From the NCBI GenBank assembly GCA_036227345.1, contig CP109468.1, positions 6,820,001 through 6,884,000 on the forward strand: a stretch of DNA of 64,000 nucleotides. The letters are read 5' to 3'. Within the stretch, counting starts at the first letter, position 1. The number at the start of each line of letters is the position of its first letter. Source of the stretch: Streptomyces sp. NBC_01463. GTDB taxonomy: Bacteria; Actinomycetota; Actinomycetes; Streptomycetales; Streptomycetaceae. Both the position numbers and the translations under genes were made by a program. Shown piece by piece: positions 29,166 through 38,120 of this stretch. The notes under the pieces are model-generated. The model was given only the letters and a program-made list of their open reading frames with translations, did no database searches and was not told the origin of the DNA.

Positions 29166-29482
29166 TGACCTTCGTCAAGGCGTGCGCGCTGAGCGAGCTG
29201 GAGGACGACACCCCCAAGCGGGTGGAGCTCGACGGCACGCCGGTGTCCGTCGTCCGCACCGAGGGCGAGGTGTTCGCGATCAACGACATCTGCTCGCACG
29301 CGAACGTCTCCCTGTCCGAGGGCGAGGTCGAGGACTGCATGATCGAGTGCTGGCTGCACGGATCGAGCTTCGACCTCCGCACCGGCAAGCCGTCCGGCCT
29401 TCCCGCGACGCGCCCCGTCCCCGTATACCCCGTCAAGATCGAAGGGGACGATGTGCTCGTCTCCGTCACCCAGGAGTCCTGA
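29165..29482 (+). CDS. Rieske-type [2Fe-2S] ferredoxin in the suf operon
   Basis: 105 residues, soluble. Rieske ligands C43-S-H45 and C62-W-L-H65 (CxH-X16-CxxH) are intact; an additional C58 lies between them. The size is that of dioxygenase-type (BphF/NirD) ferredoxins without membrane anchor. It sits between sufD and sufC, an arrangement typical of actinobacteria, and may supply electrons for cluster assembly; its exact role is not established. Confidence 0.93.
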   Translation: MTFVKACALSELEDDTPKRVELDGTPVSVVRTEGEVFAINDICSHANVSLSEGEVEDCMIECWLHGSSFDLRTGKPSGLPATRPVPVYPVKIEGDDVLVSVTQES

Positions 29483-29489
29483 GTCACCC

Positions 29490-30254
29490 ATGGCAACGCT
29501 TGAAATCCGCGACCTGCACGTCACCGTCGAGGCCGACAACGCCACGAAGGAGATCCTCAAGGGCGTCGACCTGACCGTGAAGCAGGGCGAGACCCACGCC
29601 ATCATGGGCCCCAACGGGTCCGGCAAGTCCACCCTCGCCTACTCCCTCGCAGGCCACCCCAAGTACACGATCACCAGTGGCACGGTGACCCTGGACGGCG
29701 AGAACGTCCTGGACATGACCGTCGACGAGCGCGCCCGAGCCGGCCTGTTCCTCGCCATGCAGTACCCGGTCGAGATCCCCGGTGTCTCGGTCTCCAACTT
29801 CCTGCGCACCTCCGCCACCGCCGTCCGCGGCGAGGCGCCCAAGCTGCGTACCTGGGTGAAGGAGGTCAAGGAGACGATGGCCGGCCTCCAGATGGACCCG
29901 TCCTTCGCCGAGCGCAACGTCAACGAGGGCTTCTCCGGCGGTGAGAAGAAGCGCCACGAGATCCTTCAGCTGGAGCTCCTCAAGCCGAAGATCGCGATCC
30001 TCGACGAGACCGACTCCGGCCTGGACGTCGACGCGCTGAAGACCGTCTCCGAAGGAGTCAACCGGGTCCGCGAGTCCGGCGAGGTCGGCACCCTGCTGAT
30101 CACGCACTACACCCGGATCCTCCGCTACATCAAGCCCGACTTCGTGCACGTCTTCGCCAACGGCCGCATCGCCGAGTCCGGCGGCGCCGAGCTCGCGGAC
30201 AAGCTGGAGGACGAGGGCTACGAGGCCTACACGAAGGGTGGCGCTTCCGCGTGA
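29490..30254 (+). CDS. sufC: SufC ATPase
   Basis: 254 residues. ABC-type ATPase driving the SufBCD scaffold. Walker A GPNGSGKST, Q-loop AMQYPVEIPG, signature FSGGEKKRHEI, Walker B IAILDETDSGLD, H-loop ITHYTRIL, all normal for SufC. Its stop overlaps the sufS GTG. Confidence 0.96.
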   Translation: MATLEIRDLHVTVEADNATKEILKGVDLTVKQGETHAIMGPNGSGKSTLAYSLAGHPKYTITSGTVTLDGENVLDMTVDERARAGLFLAMQYPVEIPGVSVSNFLRTSATAVRGEAPKLRTWVKEVKETMAGLQMDPSFAERNVNEGFSGGEKKRHEILQLELLKPKIAILDETDSGLDVDALKTVSEGVNRVRESGEVGTLLITHYTRILRYIKPDFVHVFANGRIAESGGAELADKLEDEGYEAYTKGGASA

Positions 30255-31507
30255 CACAGCTGCCGGGCCTCCTCGACACCGAGGCGATCCGCAAGGACTT
30301 CCCCCTGCTGGATCGTACGGTCCATGACGGGAAGAAGATCGTTTACCTGGACAGCGCGGCGACCTCGCAGAAGCCGCGCCAGGTACTCGACGCCCTCAAC
30401 GAGTACTACGAGCGGCACAACGCCAATGTGCACCGCGGCGTGTACACGATCGCGGAGGAGGCCACGGCGCTGTACGAGGGCGCCCGTGACAAGGTCGCCG
30501 CGTTCATCAACGCGCCCAGCCGCAACGAGGTGATCTTCACCAAGAACGCCTCGGAGTCGCTCAACCTCGTGGCCAACATGCTCGGCTGGGCCGATGAGCC
30601 CTACCGGGTCGACCACGAGACCGAGATCGTCACCACGGAGATGGAGCACCACTCCAACATCGTGCCGTGGCAGCTGCTCTCGCAGCGCACGGGCGCGAAG
30701 CTGAAGTGGTTCGGCATCACGGACGACGGCCGGCTCGACCTGTCCAACATCAACGAGATCATCACCGAGAAGACGAAGATCGTCTCCTTCACGCTGGTCT
30801 CGAACATCATGGGCACGATCAACCCGGTCGAGCAGATCGTCCGGCGCGCCCAGGAAGTCGGCGCGCTCGTCTGCATCGATGCCTCGCAGGCCGCCCCGCA
30901 CATGGTGCTCGACGTGCAGGCGCTGCAGGCCGACTTCGTGGCCTTCACCGGCCACAAGATGGTCGGCCCGACCGGCATCGGCGTGCTCTGGGGACGGCAG
31001 GAGCTCCTGGAGGACCTGCCGCCGTTCCTCGGCGGCGGCGAGATGATCGAGACCGTGTCGATGCACTCGTCGACGTACGCCCCCGCGCCGCACAAGTTCG
31101 AGGCCGGTACGCCCCCGATCGCCCAGGCCGTCGGCCTCGGCGCGGCCGTGGACTACCTCTCGGCGATCGGCATGGAGAACATCCACCGCCACGAGCAGGC
31201 CATCACCGCGTACGCGGTGAAGCGCCTGCTGGAGGTCCCGGACCTGAAGATCATCGGTCCGGCCACCGCGGAGGACCGCGGCGCCACGATCTCCTTCACG
31301 CTCGGCGACATCCACCCGCACGACGTGGGCCAGGTCCTCGACGAGCAGGGCATCGCGGTCCGGGTAGGACACCACTGCGCACGGCCGGTATGCCTGCGGT
31401 ACGGAATTCCTGCGACGACGCGAGCGTCGTTCTATCTGTACTCCACGCCCGCCGAGGTCGACGCCCTGGTGGACGGCCTGGAACACGTCCGGAACTTTTT
31501 CGGTTAG
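30251..31507 (+). CDS. sufS: Cysteine desulfurase SufS
   Basis: PLP enzyme releasing sulfur from cysteine as an enzyme persulfide. 418 residues. N-terminal YLDSAATSQKP, ANVHRGVYTIAEEA, EMEHHSNIVPW, the PLP lysine in FTGHKMVGPTG, and the active-site cysteine in RVGHHCARPVC. Group II (SufS) by length and context. GTG at 30251 overlapping the sufC stop. Confidence 0.96.
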   Translation: MTQLPGLLDTEAIRKDFPLLDRTVHDGKKIVYLDSAATSQKPRQVLDALNEYYERHNANVHRGVYTIAEEATALYEGARDKVAAFINAPSRNEVIFTKNASESLNLVANMLGWADEPYRVDHETEIVTTEMEHHSNIVPWQLLSQRTGAKLKWFGITDDGRLDLSNINEIITEKTKIVSFTLVSNIMGTINPVEQIVRRAQEVGALVCIDASQAAPHMVLDVQALQADFVAFTGHKMVGPTGIGVLWGRQELLEDLPPFLGGGEMIETVSMHSSTYAPAPHKFEAGTPPIAQAVGLGAAVDYLSAIGMENIHRHEQAITAYAVKRLLEVPDLKIIGPATAEDRGATISFTLGDIHPHDVGQVLDEQGIAVRVGHHCARPVCLRYGIPATTRASFYLYSTPAEVDALVDGLEHVRNFFG

Positions 31508-31528
31508 ACAGCGGCTGAGGATTGACTC

Positions 31529-31984
31529 GTGAAGCTTGATTCCATGTACCAGGAAGTGATCCTGGACCACTACAAGCACCCCCACGGGCGCGGCCTGCGG
31601 GACGGCGACGCCGAGGTGCATCACGTCAATCCGACGTGCGGTGACGAGATCACGTTGCGGGTGCGGTACGACGGCGAGACCATCGCCGATGTGAGTTACG
31701 AGGGCCAGGGCTGCTCCATCAGCCAGGCCAGCGCCTCCGTGCTGAACGAGCTGCTGGTCGGCAAGGAACTGGGCGAGGCGCAGAAGATCCAGGCCGCGTT
31801 CCTGGAACTGATGCAGTCCAAGGGCCAGCTGGAGCCGGACGACGCGATGGAGGAGGTGCTGGAGGACGCGGTCGCGTTCGCCGGTGTCTCCAAGTACCCG
31901 GCCCGGGTCAAGTGCGCGCTGCTCAGCTGGATGGCGTGGAAGGACGCGACGGCGAAGGCGCTGTCCGAAGGGAAGACGGCATGA
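31529..31984 (+). CDS. sufU: SufU sulfur-transfer protein
   Basis: 151 residues, Zn-binding sulfur acceptor for SufS. Ligand set: Cys and Asp in NPTCGDE, Cys in EGQGCSIS, Cys in ARVKCALL; the insertion between the second and third cysteines is typical of SufU against IscU. GTG at 31529, 21 bp after sufS. Overlaps the next gene by ATGA. Confidence 0.95.
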   Translation: MKLDSMYQEVILDHYKHPHGRGLRDGDAEVHHVNPTCGDEITLRVRYDGETIADVSYEGQGCSISQASASVLNELLVGKELGEAQKIQAAFLELMQSKGQLEPDDAMEEVLEDAVAFAGVSKYPARVKCALLSWMAWKDATAKALSEGKTA

Positions 31985-32319
31985 GCGAAAACGAGACTCT
32001 CACCACCAAGCCGGCCTCCGAGGAGGAGGTCCGCGAGGCGCTGTACGACGTCGTCGACCCCGAGCTGGGTATCGACGTCGTCAATCTGGGCCTCATCTAC
32101 GGCATCCACATCGACGACGCCAACATCGCGACCCTCGACATGACCCTGACGTCCGCGGCCTGCCCGCTGACCGATGTCATCGAGGACCAGGCGAAGTCCG
32201 CCACCGACGGCATCGTCAACGAACTCCGGATCAACTGGGTCTGGATGCCGCCGTGGGGCCCGGACAAGATCACGGACGACGGCCGCGAGCAGCTGCGCGC
32301 GCTGGGCTTCAACGTCTGA
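31981..32319 (+). CDS. SufT-like (DUF59/MIP18) Fe-S assembly factor
   Basis: 112 residues. MIP18/DUF59 fold: EEVREALYDVVDPELGIDVVNLGLIYG and TLTSAACPLTD, whose cysteine is the conserved reactive residue, ending WGPDKITDDGREQLRALGF. Such proteins help mature [4Fe-4S] enzymes. Last gene of the operon, followed by a hairpin. Confidence 0.94.
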   Translation: MSENETLTTKPASEEEVREALYDVVDPELGIDVVNLGLIYGIHIDDANIATLDMTLTSAACPLTDVIEDQAKSATDGIVNELRINWVWMPPWGPDKITDDGREQLRALGFNV

Positions 32320-32345
32320 GCATCCCCGTACCCCGTACGGACAGG

Positions 32346-32374
32346 AACGGCTCCCGGCACCGCCGGGGGCCGTT
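32346..32374 (+). terminator. suf operon terminator
   Basis: Stem of 13 pairs with one G-T wobble (AACGGCTCCCGGC with GCCGGGGGCCGTT), loop ACC, 26 bp after the SufT-like gene. Confidence 0.8.
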
Positions 32375-32469
32375 CGCCGTTGTTCGCGCGGTGTACCCCT
32401 GGCGTGTGCCGCCCGTTGGCCCACGAACCGGAACCTACTCCTCGACACCACGCCGACGAGAGGTACGCC

Positions 32470-33864
32470 GTGCCGCACCCCCCTGTACTCCGCCACCGCC
32501 GGACCGTCGCCGCGGCGGGAGGCGTCCTGGCGCTGGCCGCTCTGGGCCTCGGCGTGCCCGCGCACGCCGCGAGCTACGGAACGCCGACGATCGCGCTGTC
32601 CGCCGGCTATCTCTCCGGCGCGGCGGGCGCCACGGCCGACCCGGTGGTGACGGTCACCGTCGCGCAGAGCGGCGCCGACGTCACCGCGCTCGGTGTGGCC
32701 GCCTCCGCCAGCTCCAAGCCGTCCGTCGCCGCCACCGGGGACGTCACCGTGACCGGCACCGGCGCCACCCGGCAGCTGCGCGTCGCCGCGCACGCCCGCG
32801 GCTACACCGACCTCACCGTCAAGGTCACCGGACTCGGCGGGAAGACCGCCACCAAGACCCTGCACTTCGCCGCGTCGGCCGCCGTGCAGAACGCCGCCGA
32901 CACCCGCTACCTCACCGGCTCCTCGGACGCGTCCGCCGCGGTCGACGCCGGCGGCGGCTACGTGATCGTCGCCGACGACGAGTCCAACACCCTGCGCCTC
33001 TACGACCGTTCGGTCTCCGGCGCGCCCGTGCGGACCTGGGACGTCGCCTCGAAGCTCGGGGTGTCCAAGGAGATCGACATCGAGGGCGCCACCCGGGTCG
33101 GCAACACGGTCTACTGGACCGGATCGCTGGGCAACAACAAGGACGGCGAGTACAAGTCCGACCGCAACACCGTCTTCACGACCACGGTGAGCGGTTCCGG
33201 CGCGTCGACGCAGCTCACGGTCGGCGGCTCGTACAAGAAGCTCCGCGACGACCTCGTCGCCTGGGACAAGGCCAACGGCAACCGGTACGGCTTCGCCGCG
33301 GGCACGAAGGACGGCGAGGCCCCCAAGCAGATCGACGGCTTCAACATCGAGGGCCTCGAATTCGCCCCCGGCTCCACCAGCACCGCCTACCTCGGCTTCC
33401 GCGCCCCGCTCGTCCCGCCGAAGGAGGGCGGCAAGGCGCTGATCGTGCCCGTCACCAACTTCGACAAGGTGGCCGGCTCCGGGAGCAAGGCGGTCATCGG
33501 CGCCCCCGTCGAGCTGGACCTCGGCGGGCTCAGCATCCGTGACATCCGCAAGAACGCCGCCGACCAGTACCTGATCGTCGCCGGTTCCTGGGCCGCGGAC
33601 GACAACTCCGACCCGTACGCCCTCTACTCCTGGGACGGCGTCGCCGGACACGCACCGGTGAAGCGGCTCGACCTGCCGACCACCGACCCGGGCGGCTGGG
33701 AGGCCGTCGTCGAGGTACCCGACCTGAACACGCCCGGAGCACGCGCCCAGCTGATCACGGACGCGGGCTCGGCCGACCTCTACGGCGACGGTACGGAGGC
33801 CAAGGACCTCGACCACGACGAGTGGAAGAAGTCCCGCGCCACCTGGTTCACCGTCAACGGCTGA
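32470..33864 (+). CDS. Secreted protein, propeller-like, unknown function
   Basis: 464 residues from GTG 32470, with GAGAGG 6 nt upstream. Signal peptide with basic RHRRT, hydrophobic core and AHA cleavage site. Residues 35-140 look like Ig-like or cadherin-like beta sandwich (VTVTVAQSGADVTALGV). The remainder has blocks such as DIEGATRVGNTVYWTGSLGN, NIEGLEFAPGSTSTAYLGFR and SIRDIRKNAADQYLIVAG, reminiscent of DUF3616 or esterase-like propellers. No catalytic residues recognised. Monocistronic between the suf terminator and a VOC gene. Confidence 0.75.
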   Translation: MPHPPVLRHRRTVAAAGGVLALAALGLGVPAHAASYGTPTIALSAGYLSGAAGATADPVVTVTVAQSGADVTALGVAASASSKPSVAATGDVTVTGTGATRQLRVAAHARGYTDLTVKVTGLGGKTATKTLHFAASAAVQNAADTRYLTGSSDASAAVDAGGGYVIVADDESNTLRLYDRSVSGAPVRTWDVASKLGVSKEIDIEGATRVGNTVYWTGSLGNNKDGEYKSDRNTVFTTTVSGSGASTQLTVGGSYKKLRDDLVAWDKANGNRYGFAAGTKDGEAPKQIDGFNIEGLEFAPGSTSTAYLGFRAPLVPPKEGGKALIVPVTNFDKVAGSGSKAVIGAPVELDLGGLSIRDIRKNAADQYLIVAGSWAADDNSDPYALYSWDGVAGHAPVKRLDLPTTDPGGWEAVVEVPDLNTPGARAQLITDAGSADLYGDGTEAKDLDHDEWKKSRATWFTVNG

Positions 33865-33929
33865 ACCGGTCCGGCGACTCCCGCCGAATCACACCGGTAC
33901 GGCCGTGCCCGCCGGGCAGACTGGCGGGC

Positions 33930-34295
33930 ATGGCCGTTTCCTTTTACAGCGTCGTCGTCGACGCCCACGACCTTCCCTCGCTCGCCCGGTTCTGGTGCGG
34001 GGTGCTCGACTGGAAGGTGCTCTACGACGCCGAGGACGAGATCGTCATCGGCACCGACAAGAACGCCCTGCCGGGCATCACCTTCGTCCCCGTGCCCGAG
34101 CGGAAGCAGACCAAGAACCGGCTGCACATCGACCTCGCACCCGACGACCAGGACGTCGAGGTGGCGCGCATCCTCGCACTCGGGGCCCGCCGCACCGACG
34201 TCGGCCAGGCGGCGGACGCGACCTTCGTGGTGCTGGAGGACCCCGAGGGCAACGAGTTCTGTGTGCTGTCCCCGAAGAACTCGCTCATCGACTGA
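33930..34295 (+). CDS. VOC-superfamily (glyoxalase-like) protein
   Basis: 121 residues, two beta-alpha-beta-beta-beta modules: SFYSVVVDAHDLPSLARFWCGVL with LPGITFVPVPE, and NRLHIDLAPDD with VLEDPEGNEFCVL. The Glu of the second module is at a usual metal-ligand place, but the first-module ligand is an Asp-His pair that may not bind metal. Function unknown; convergent with the membrane gene 26 bp away. Confidence 0.85.
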   Translation: MAVSFYSVVVDAHDLPSLARFWCGVLDWKVLYDAEDEIVIGTDKNALPGITFVPVPERKQTKNRLHIDLAPDDQDVEVARILALGARRTDVGQAADATFVVLEDPEGNEFCVLSPKNSLID

Positions 34296-34321
34296 CGACC
34301 GGGCGCGTTCCCTGTCCGGGG

Positions 34322-35476
34322 CTACGCCGTGTACTGCGGGGGCACCGCGGCGGCCTCGGCCAGGACCGGGCCCAGGTTCTCGGTGCGGATCCTGCGGTCC
34401 ACGTACAGCAGCCCCGTCACCAGCGGCGGGAAGGTGGACACGATCAGCTGGCCGATGAGCTGGCCCAGCAGCAGCGCTCCCACGTAGCCGCTCATGGCGA
34501 CGACGACGGAGGCCGGACTCGGGTCGGTGCCCAGATTCATCGAGCCGAGCATCCCGGAGAACATGCCGAGCACCGAGAACGGCAGCTGGATCACGTAGCT
34601 CGCCACCGCCGCCATGCCGCCGGCCAGCAGGGAGATGCCGAGGATCCGCCACCAGTCCCCGCGCACCAGCTGCGAGGAGCGGCGCATCGCGGCGATCGGG
34701 CCCTGGTTCTCGAAGACGACGGCCGAGGGGGCCAGGCTGAACTTCACCCAGAGCCAGACCGCCAGCGGGGCCGTCGCCAGAGCGCCCAGGAAACCGATCA
34801 TGATCAGGACGACCGGACCGCTGCCGCCGTCCATGCTGACGACGCCGATCACGAAGGCGATGAAACCGGCCCAGGCGAGCAGCAGCGGGATCATCGCGAT
34901 CAGCCAGGTCAGCAGGACCGTCCCGATCACCGCCGGCATCCGCGACCAGGCCCGCCGCCAGACGGCGGAGAACGTGGTCGGGCGGCCGAGTACCGCCTCC
35001 TGGAGGATCACCGGCACGGCCGTGTAGATCAGGGCCGTGGAGACCACGACGGCGAGCAGACCCAGCAGCGCGACCAGACCGAAGGCGACCGCCACCGGGA
35101 CCCAGTCCTCCGAGCGGGGGTTCTCGTCGCCCTCCAGCGACAGCATCAGATCCAGATGGTCCGCGACGGCGGAGTACGCGATCGCACCGGCCGCCAGCAC
35201 CACCGCCAGCGCCCCGCCGTACGCGGCCGCGCCGACGCCCAGCACCTGCTTGGCATAGCGGCCCAAGGTGGCGAACGCGCCGCCGAGGACATCCCCGAGA
35301 CGCAGCGGCCCCAGGGGTATCACCCCTGGCTTCGGCGGCATCCAGCCACCGCCCCAGCCGCCCCATCCGGGCGGCCCCCCGGGTCCTCCGTACGGCGCGC
35401 CCCCGTACGCACCGCCGCCCCACCCCGCGTCCTGCGCCACTGCTGCTCCGTCGGTCGGTCGATCATGAACTGGCAT
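34322..35476 (-). CDS. Integral membrane protein, GPDPase-membrane-domain-like
   Basis: 384 residues from ATG 35476. Residues 1-55 are a Gly/Pro/Trp/Tyr-rich cytoplasmic region (GGAYGGAPYGGPGGPPGWGG); then LGDVLGGAFATLGRYAKQVLG begins a bundle of about seven membrane segments of the type found in glycerophosphodiester phosphodiesterase membrane domains. Similar proteins are common in actinobacteria; the role is unknown. Divergent from the SMR gene. Confidence 0.8.
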   Translation of the reverse strand: MPVHDRPTDGAAVAQDAGWGGGAYGGAPYGGPGGPPGWGGWGGGWMPPKPGVIPLGPLRLGDVLGGAFATLGRYAKQVLGVGAAAYGGALAVVLAAGAIAYSAVADHLDLMLSLEGDENPRSEDWVPVAVAFGLVALLGLLAVVVSTALIYTAVPVILQEAVLGRPTTFSAVWRRAWSRMPAVIGTVLLTWLIAMIPLLLAWAGFIAFVIGVVSMDGGSGPVVLIMIGFLGALATAPLAVWLWVKFSLAPSAVVFENQGPIAAMRRSSQLVRGDWWRILGISLLAGGMAAVASYVIQLPFSVLGMFSGMLGSMNLGTDPSPASVVVAMSGYVGALLLGQLIGQLIVSTFPPLVTGLLYVDRRIRTENLGPVLAEAAAVPPQYTA

Positions 35477-35544
35477 GTACTGGACGGACCACGGTAGCGC
35501 CCCCGGCACCCCGCTGGACCCGGGCCTCCCGCCCCGGCGATGCG

Positions 35545-35557
35545 TACACTCGTACAC
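35545..35557 (+). promoter_or_regulatory. -10 region of leaderless SMR/TetR operon
   Basis: TACACT at 35545-35550, 7 bp before the ATG at 35558, suggesting a leaderless transcript. It lies in the repeated CGTACACTCGTACAC, a possible site for the TetR protein encoded downstream. Confidence 0.4.
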
Positions 35558-35878
35558 ATGGGATATGGACTGCTGGCCGCGGCCATCGCTGCCGAGGTGG
35601 CCGGGACGACCGCCATGAAGTACAGCGAGGGATTCACCCGGCTGTGGCCCTCGCTGATCACCGTCGCCGGATACCTCCTCGCCTTCTCGCTGCTCGCCCA
35701 GACCCTCAAGACGATGTCGATGGGCACGGCGTACGCGATCTGGGCCGGCATCGGCACCGCCGCAGTCGCCGTCATCGGCATGCTGTTCATGGGGGAGTCC
35801 GGCAGCCCGGTCAAGGCGGCGGGCATCGCCCTGGTCATCGCCGGTGTGGTGGTCCTCAACCTCGGCGGAGCGCACTGA
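35558..35878 (+). CDS. SMR-family multidrug efflux protein
   Basis: 106 residues, four membrane helices, EmrE/SugE type proton-coupled exporter. The essential membrane glutamate is E13 (AAIAAEVAGTTAMK), matching EmrE E14; TAYAIWAGIGTA and GESGSPVKAAGIALVIAG also fit. ATG at 35558; its stop overlaps the tetR start by one base. Confidence 0.93.
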   Translation: MGYGLLAAAIAAEVAGTTAMKYSEGFTRLWPSLITVAGYLLAFSLLAQTLKTMSMGTAYAIWAGIGTAAVAVIGMLFMGESGSPVKAAGIALVIAGVVVLNLGGAH

Positions 35879-36414
35879 TGGCCCGCAGATACGACCCCGA
35901 GCGGCGCGAGCGGATCATCGACGCGGCGATCCGGGTCGTCGGCGCCAAGGGCATCGCCGGACTCAGCCACCGCTCCGTCGCCGCCGAGGCCGATGTGCCG
36001 CTCGGCTCGACGACGTACCACTTCGCCTCGCTGGACGAACTGCTGATCGCCGCCCTGCGCAGGTCGAACGAGAACTTCGCCGCGCTCATGCGCGAGAGCA
36101 CGGCCCTCGCCGACCCCGGATCCTGCCTCGCCGCCGAACTCGCCCGGCTGCTCGGCGAGTTCTTCGGTGCCGGCCGCGGCCGGGCCGAGCTGGAGTACGA
36201 GCTCTACCTCGCCGCCCTGCGCCGGCCCGCGCTGCGGCCGGTCGCCGCCGAGTGGACCGACGCCACGGCCGCCCTCCTCGCACCGCGCACCGACCCGGCC
36301 ACCGCACGGGCCCTGGTCGCCCTGATGGACGGCATCTGTCTGCAGGTGCTCCTCACCGGCGGGGCCTATGACGAGGCCTTCGCGCGGGAGATGCTGGGCC
36401 GCATCAGCGCCTGA
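35878..36414 (+). CDS. TetR-family regulator, probable regulator of the SMR pump
   Basis: 178 residues. N-terminal HTH (RIIDAAIRVVGAKGIAGLSHRSVAAEADVPLGSTTYHF, in pieces) and a variable helical ligand domain. Co-directional and overlapping the efflux gene, so it likely responds to the exported compound and controls its own operon; most TetR/pump pairs are divergent instead. Confidence 0.92.
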   Translation: MARRYDPERRERIIDAAIRVVGAKGIAGLSHRSVAAEADVPLGSTTYHFASLDELLIAALRRSNENFAALMRESTALADPGSCLAAELARLLGEFFGAGRGRAELEYELYLAALRRPALRPVAAEWTDATAALLAPRTDPATARALVALMDGICLQVLLTGGAYDEAFAREMLGRISA

Positions 36415-36441
36415 GCCGTCCCGGCCGGCTCCGCCCGTGAA

Positions 36442-36460
36442 CCCGCAGGGCCACTGCGGG
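36442..36460 (+). terminator. Short hairpin after tetR
   Basis: CCCGCAG (36442-36448), loop GGCCA, CTGCGGG (36454-36460); 7-bp stem, 27 bp after the tetR stop. Confidence 0.6.
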
Positions 36461-36512
36461 CAACAGGAGGTGACACACCTCGTACGGAGCTGCCGAAGAA
36501 GACGGAGACACT

Positions 36513-37112
36513 GTGACCGGACCACCGAGTAACGACGACGCGGCCGTGGTCGGCCAGTCGCTGGAAAGGCCCGAGACCTTCGCGCTGCTCTACGACCGGT
36601 ACGCCGCCGACATCCACCGCTACGCGGCCCGCCGGCTCGGCGAGGGCGCCGCCGACGACATCACCGCCGACACCTTCCTCATCGCCTTCCGCGGCCGCGC
36701 CCGCTTCGACACCGGCCGGGAGAGCGCCCGGCCCTGGCTCTACGGGATCGCGGCCAACCTCATCGGCCGGCACCGCCGCACCGAGGTCAGGGCGCTGCGC
36801 GCGCTCGCCCGCACCGGCATCGACCCGGTAGCCGAGTCCTGGACCGAACGCGCCGACCAGAGGGTCAGCGCCCAGGCCGCCCACACCGAGATCGCGGGCG
36901 CGCTGGCCGCACTGTCCGCCGGCGACCGGCACGTCCTGCTGCTGATCGCCTGGGCCGACCTCAGCTACCAGGAGGTGGCCGACGCGCTCTCGCTGCCCGT
37001 CGGCACGGTCCGCTCACGGCTCAACCGGGCCCGGCGCAAGGTGCGCCAGGCCCTCGGCTCCGACCCCACGGTCGTCACGGAAAGCCTGGAGGTTGCTCAT
37101 GGGCACGGATGA
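36513..37112 (+). CDS. ECF-type RNA polymerase sigma factor
   Basis: 199 residues, GTG start. Region 2 at about 18-85 (FALLYDRYAADIHRYAARRLG, DITADTFLIAFR, RPWLYGIAANLI), a longer-than-usual linker, and region 4 at about 130-185 (LSYQEVADALSLPVGTVRSRLNRARRKVR). Its stop lies 14 nt inside the downstream gene, so the pair is coupled. Target promoters unknown. Confidence 0.94.
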   Translation: MTGPPSNDDAAVVGQSLERPETFALLYDRYAADIHRYAARRLGEGAADDITADTFLIAFRGRARFDTGRESARPWLYGIAANLIGRHRRTEVRALRALARTGIDPVAESWTERADQRVSAQAAHTEIAGALAALSAGDRHVLLLIAWADLSYQEVADALSLPVGTVRSRLNRARRKVRQALGSDPTVVTESLEVAHGHG

Positions 37113-37974
37113 GATGTCGCTGGTACGTGAACTGCGCGCCGACGCACCGGCACCCGGCCGGGCGGACCTGGCCGGGGGGCGGCAGCGGCTGACCGAGGCC
37201 GCGGGACACCGCCGCGGACCGCGCGCCGACTGGCGGCTCGCCGCGGTGGCGTCCGCCGCGGCGATCACCATGGCGGCCGTCATCGGCACCCAGCTCACCG
37301 GCGGCGGTCAGGGCACCGGCGTCCAGCAGGGTGCCCCCGCCTCCGCGTTCCGGATCGGCGCCGCCGCACCGGTGCTGCGCGACGCGGCCGCCGAGGTCGC
37401 GGACGATCAGGCGCCTGCGCCGAGGACGGATCAGTGGGTCTACACCAAGGACCTGGAGATCCGCGCGCAGGAGGACGGCCCCGGCGAGGAGGCCGGCGGA
37501 CCGCGCGAGACCGAACACTGGTACCGGTACGCGGACCCGGAGTCCGAGAACGGCAAGTCGGGCGACGACCACTCGGCCCGTGAGCGGTTCCAGCTCCTGG
37601 CGGGGCTGCCGTCCGACCCGGCCCAGGTGAAGAAGCGCGCCCGCGCCTTCTACCCGGGCGACGGCGAGACCGCGGCCCGGCACGAGTACCGGGCGCTGAC
37701 GATGCTGGCGATGTCGTATCCCGCCGACCCGAAGGGGATCGCCGCGGTCTACCGGGCGATGGCCACCGTTCCCGGGCTCACGGCCGTCCAGACCCAGGAC
37801 GCGCTGAACCGGCCGGTCATCGGGGTCCAGTACCCCGGGGACCGCGATCTGTTCCTCCTGGACGCGCAGACCATGAGGTTCGCCGGCTGGGGCTCCCTGG
37901 ACTCACCGACGGCGGACGGCGTCAGCGCCGTACTGAAGACCGCACTGGTCGACCGGAAGGGCGCGCGCTCCTGA
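37099..37974 (+). CDS. CU044_5270-family membrane protein, partner of the ECF sigma factor
   Basis: 291 residues from ATG 37099, with GGAGG 6 nt upstream. Short basic N-terminus, one membrane helix near residues 48-66 (RLAAVASAAAITMAAVIG), and an exported domain with WVYTKDLEIRAQE. This architecture and gene pairing are typical of the actinobacterial CU044_5270 family, thought to act with ECF sigma factors, perhaps as an anti-sigma or sensor. No zinc-binding anti-sigma HxxxCxxC motif is seen, so anti-sigma activity is unproved. Confidence 0.85.
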   Translation: MGTDEMSLVRELRADAPAPGRADLAGGRQRLTEAAGHRRGPRADWRLAAVASAAAITMAAVIGTQLTGGGQGTGVQQGAPASAFRIGAAAPVLRDAAAEVADDQAPAPRTDQWVYTKDLEIRAQEDGPGEEAGGPRETEHWYRYADPESENGKSGDDHSARERFQLLAGLPSDPAQVKKRARAFYPGDGETAARHEYRALTMLAMSYPADPKGIAAVYRAMATVPGLTAVQTQDALNRPVIGVQYPGDRDLFLLDAQTMRFAGWGSLDSPTADGVSAVLKTALVDRKGARS

Positions 37975-38120
37975 CCCGGCCCGGGAGCCCCGGCCGGCCG
38001 CCCCGCGGGGGACACGGGGGTGTTCCCGGGCGGCGGCCCGGGGTCCGGGTGCAGGGCCCGGGCTGTCCGGCGGGTGGGCCGTCCGCGCGGTGTGCGGGAC
38101 GCACGCTGAGACCGGTTGGC

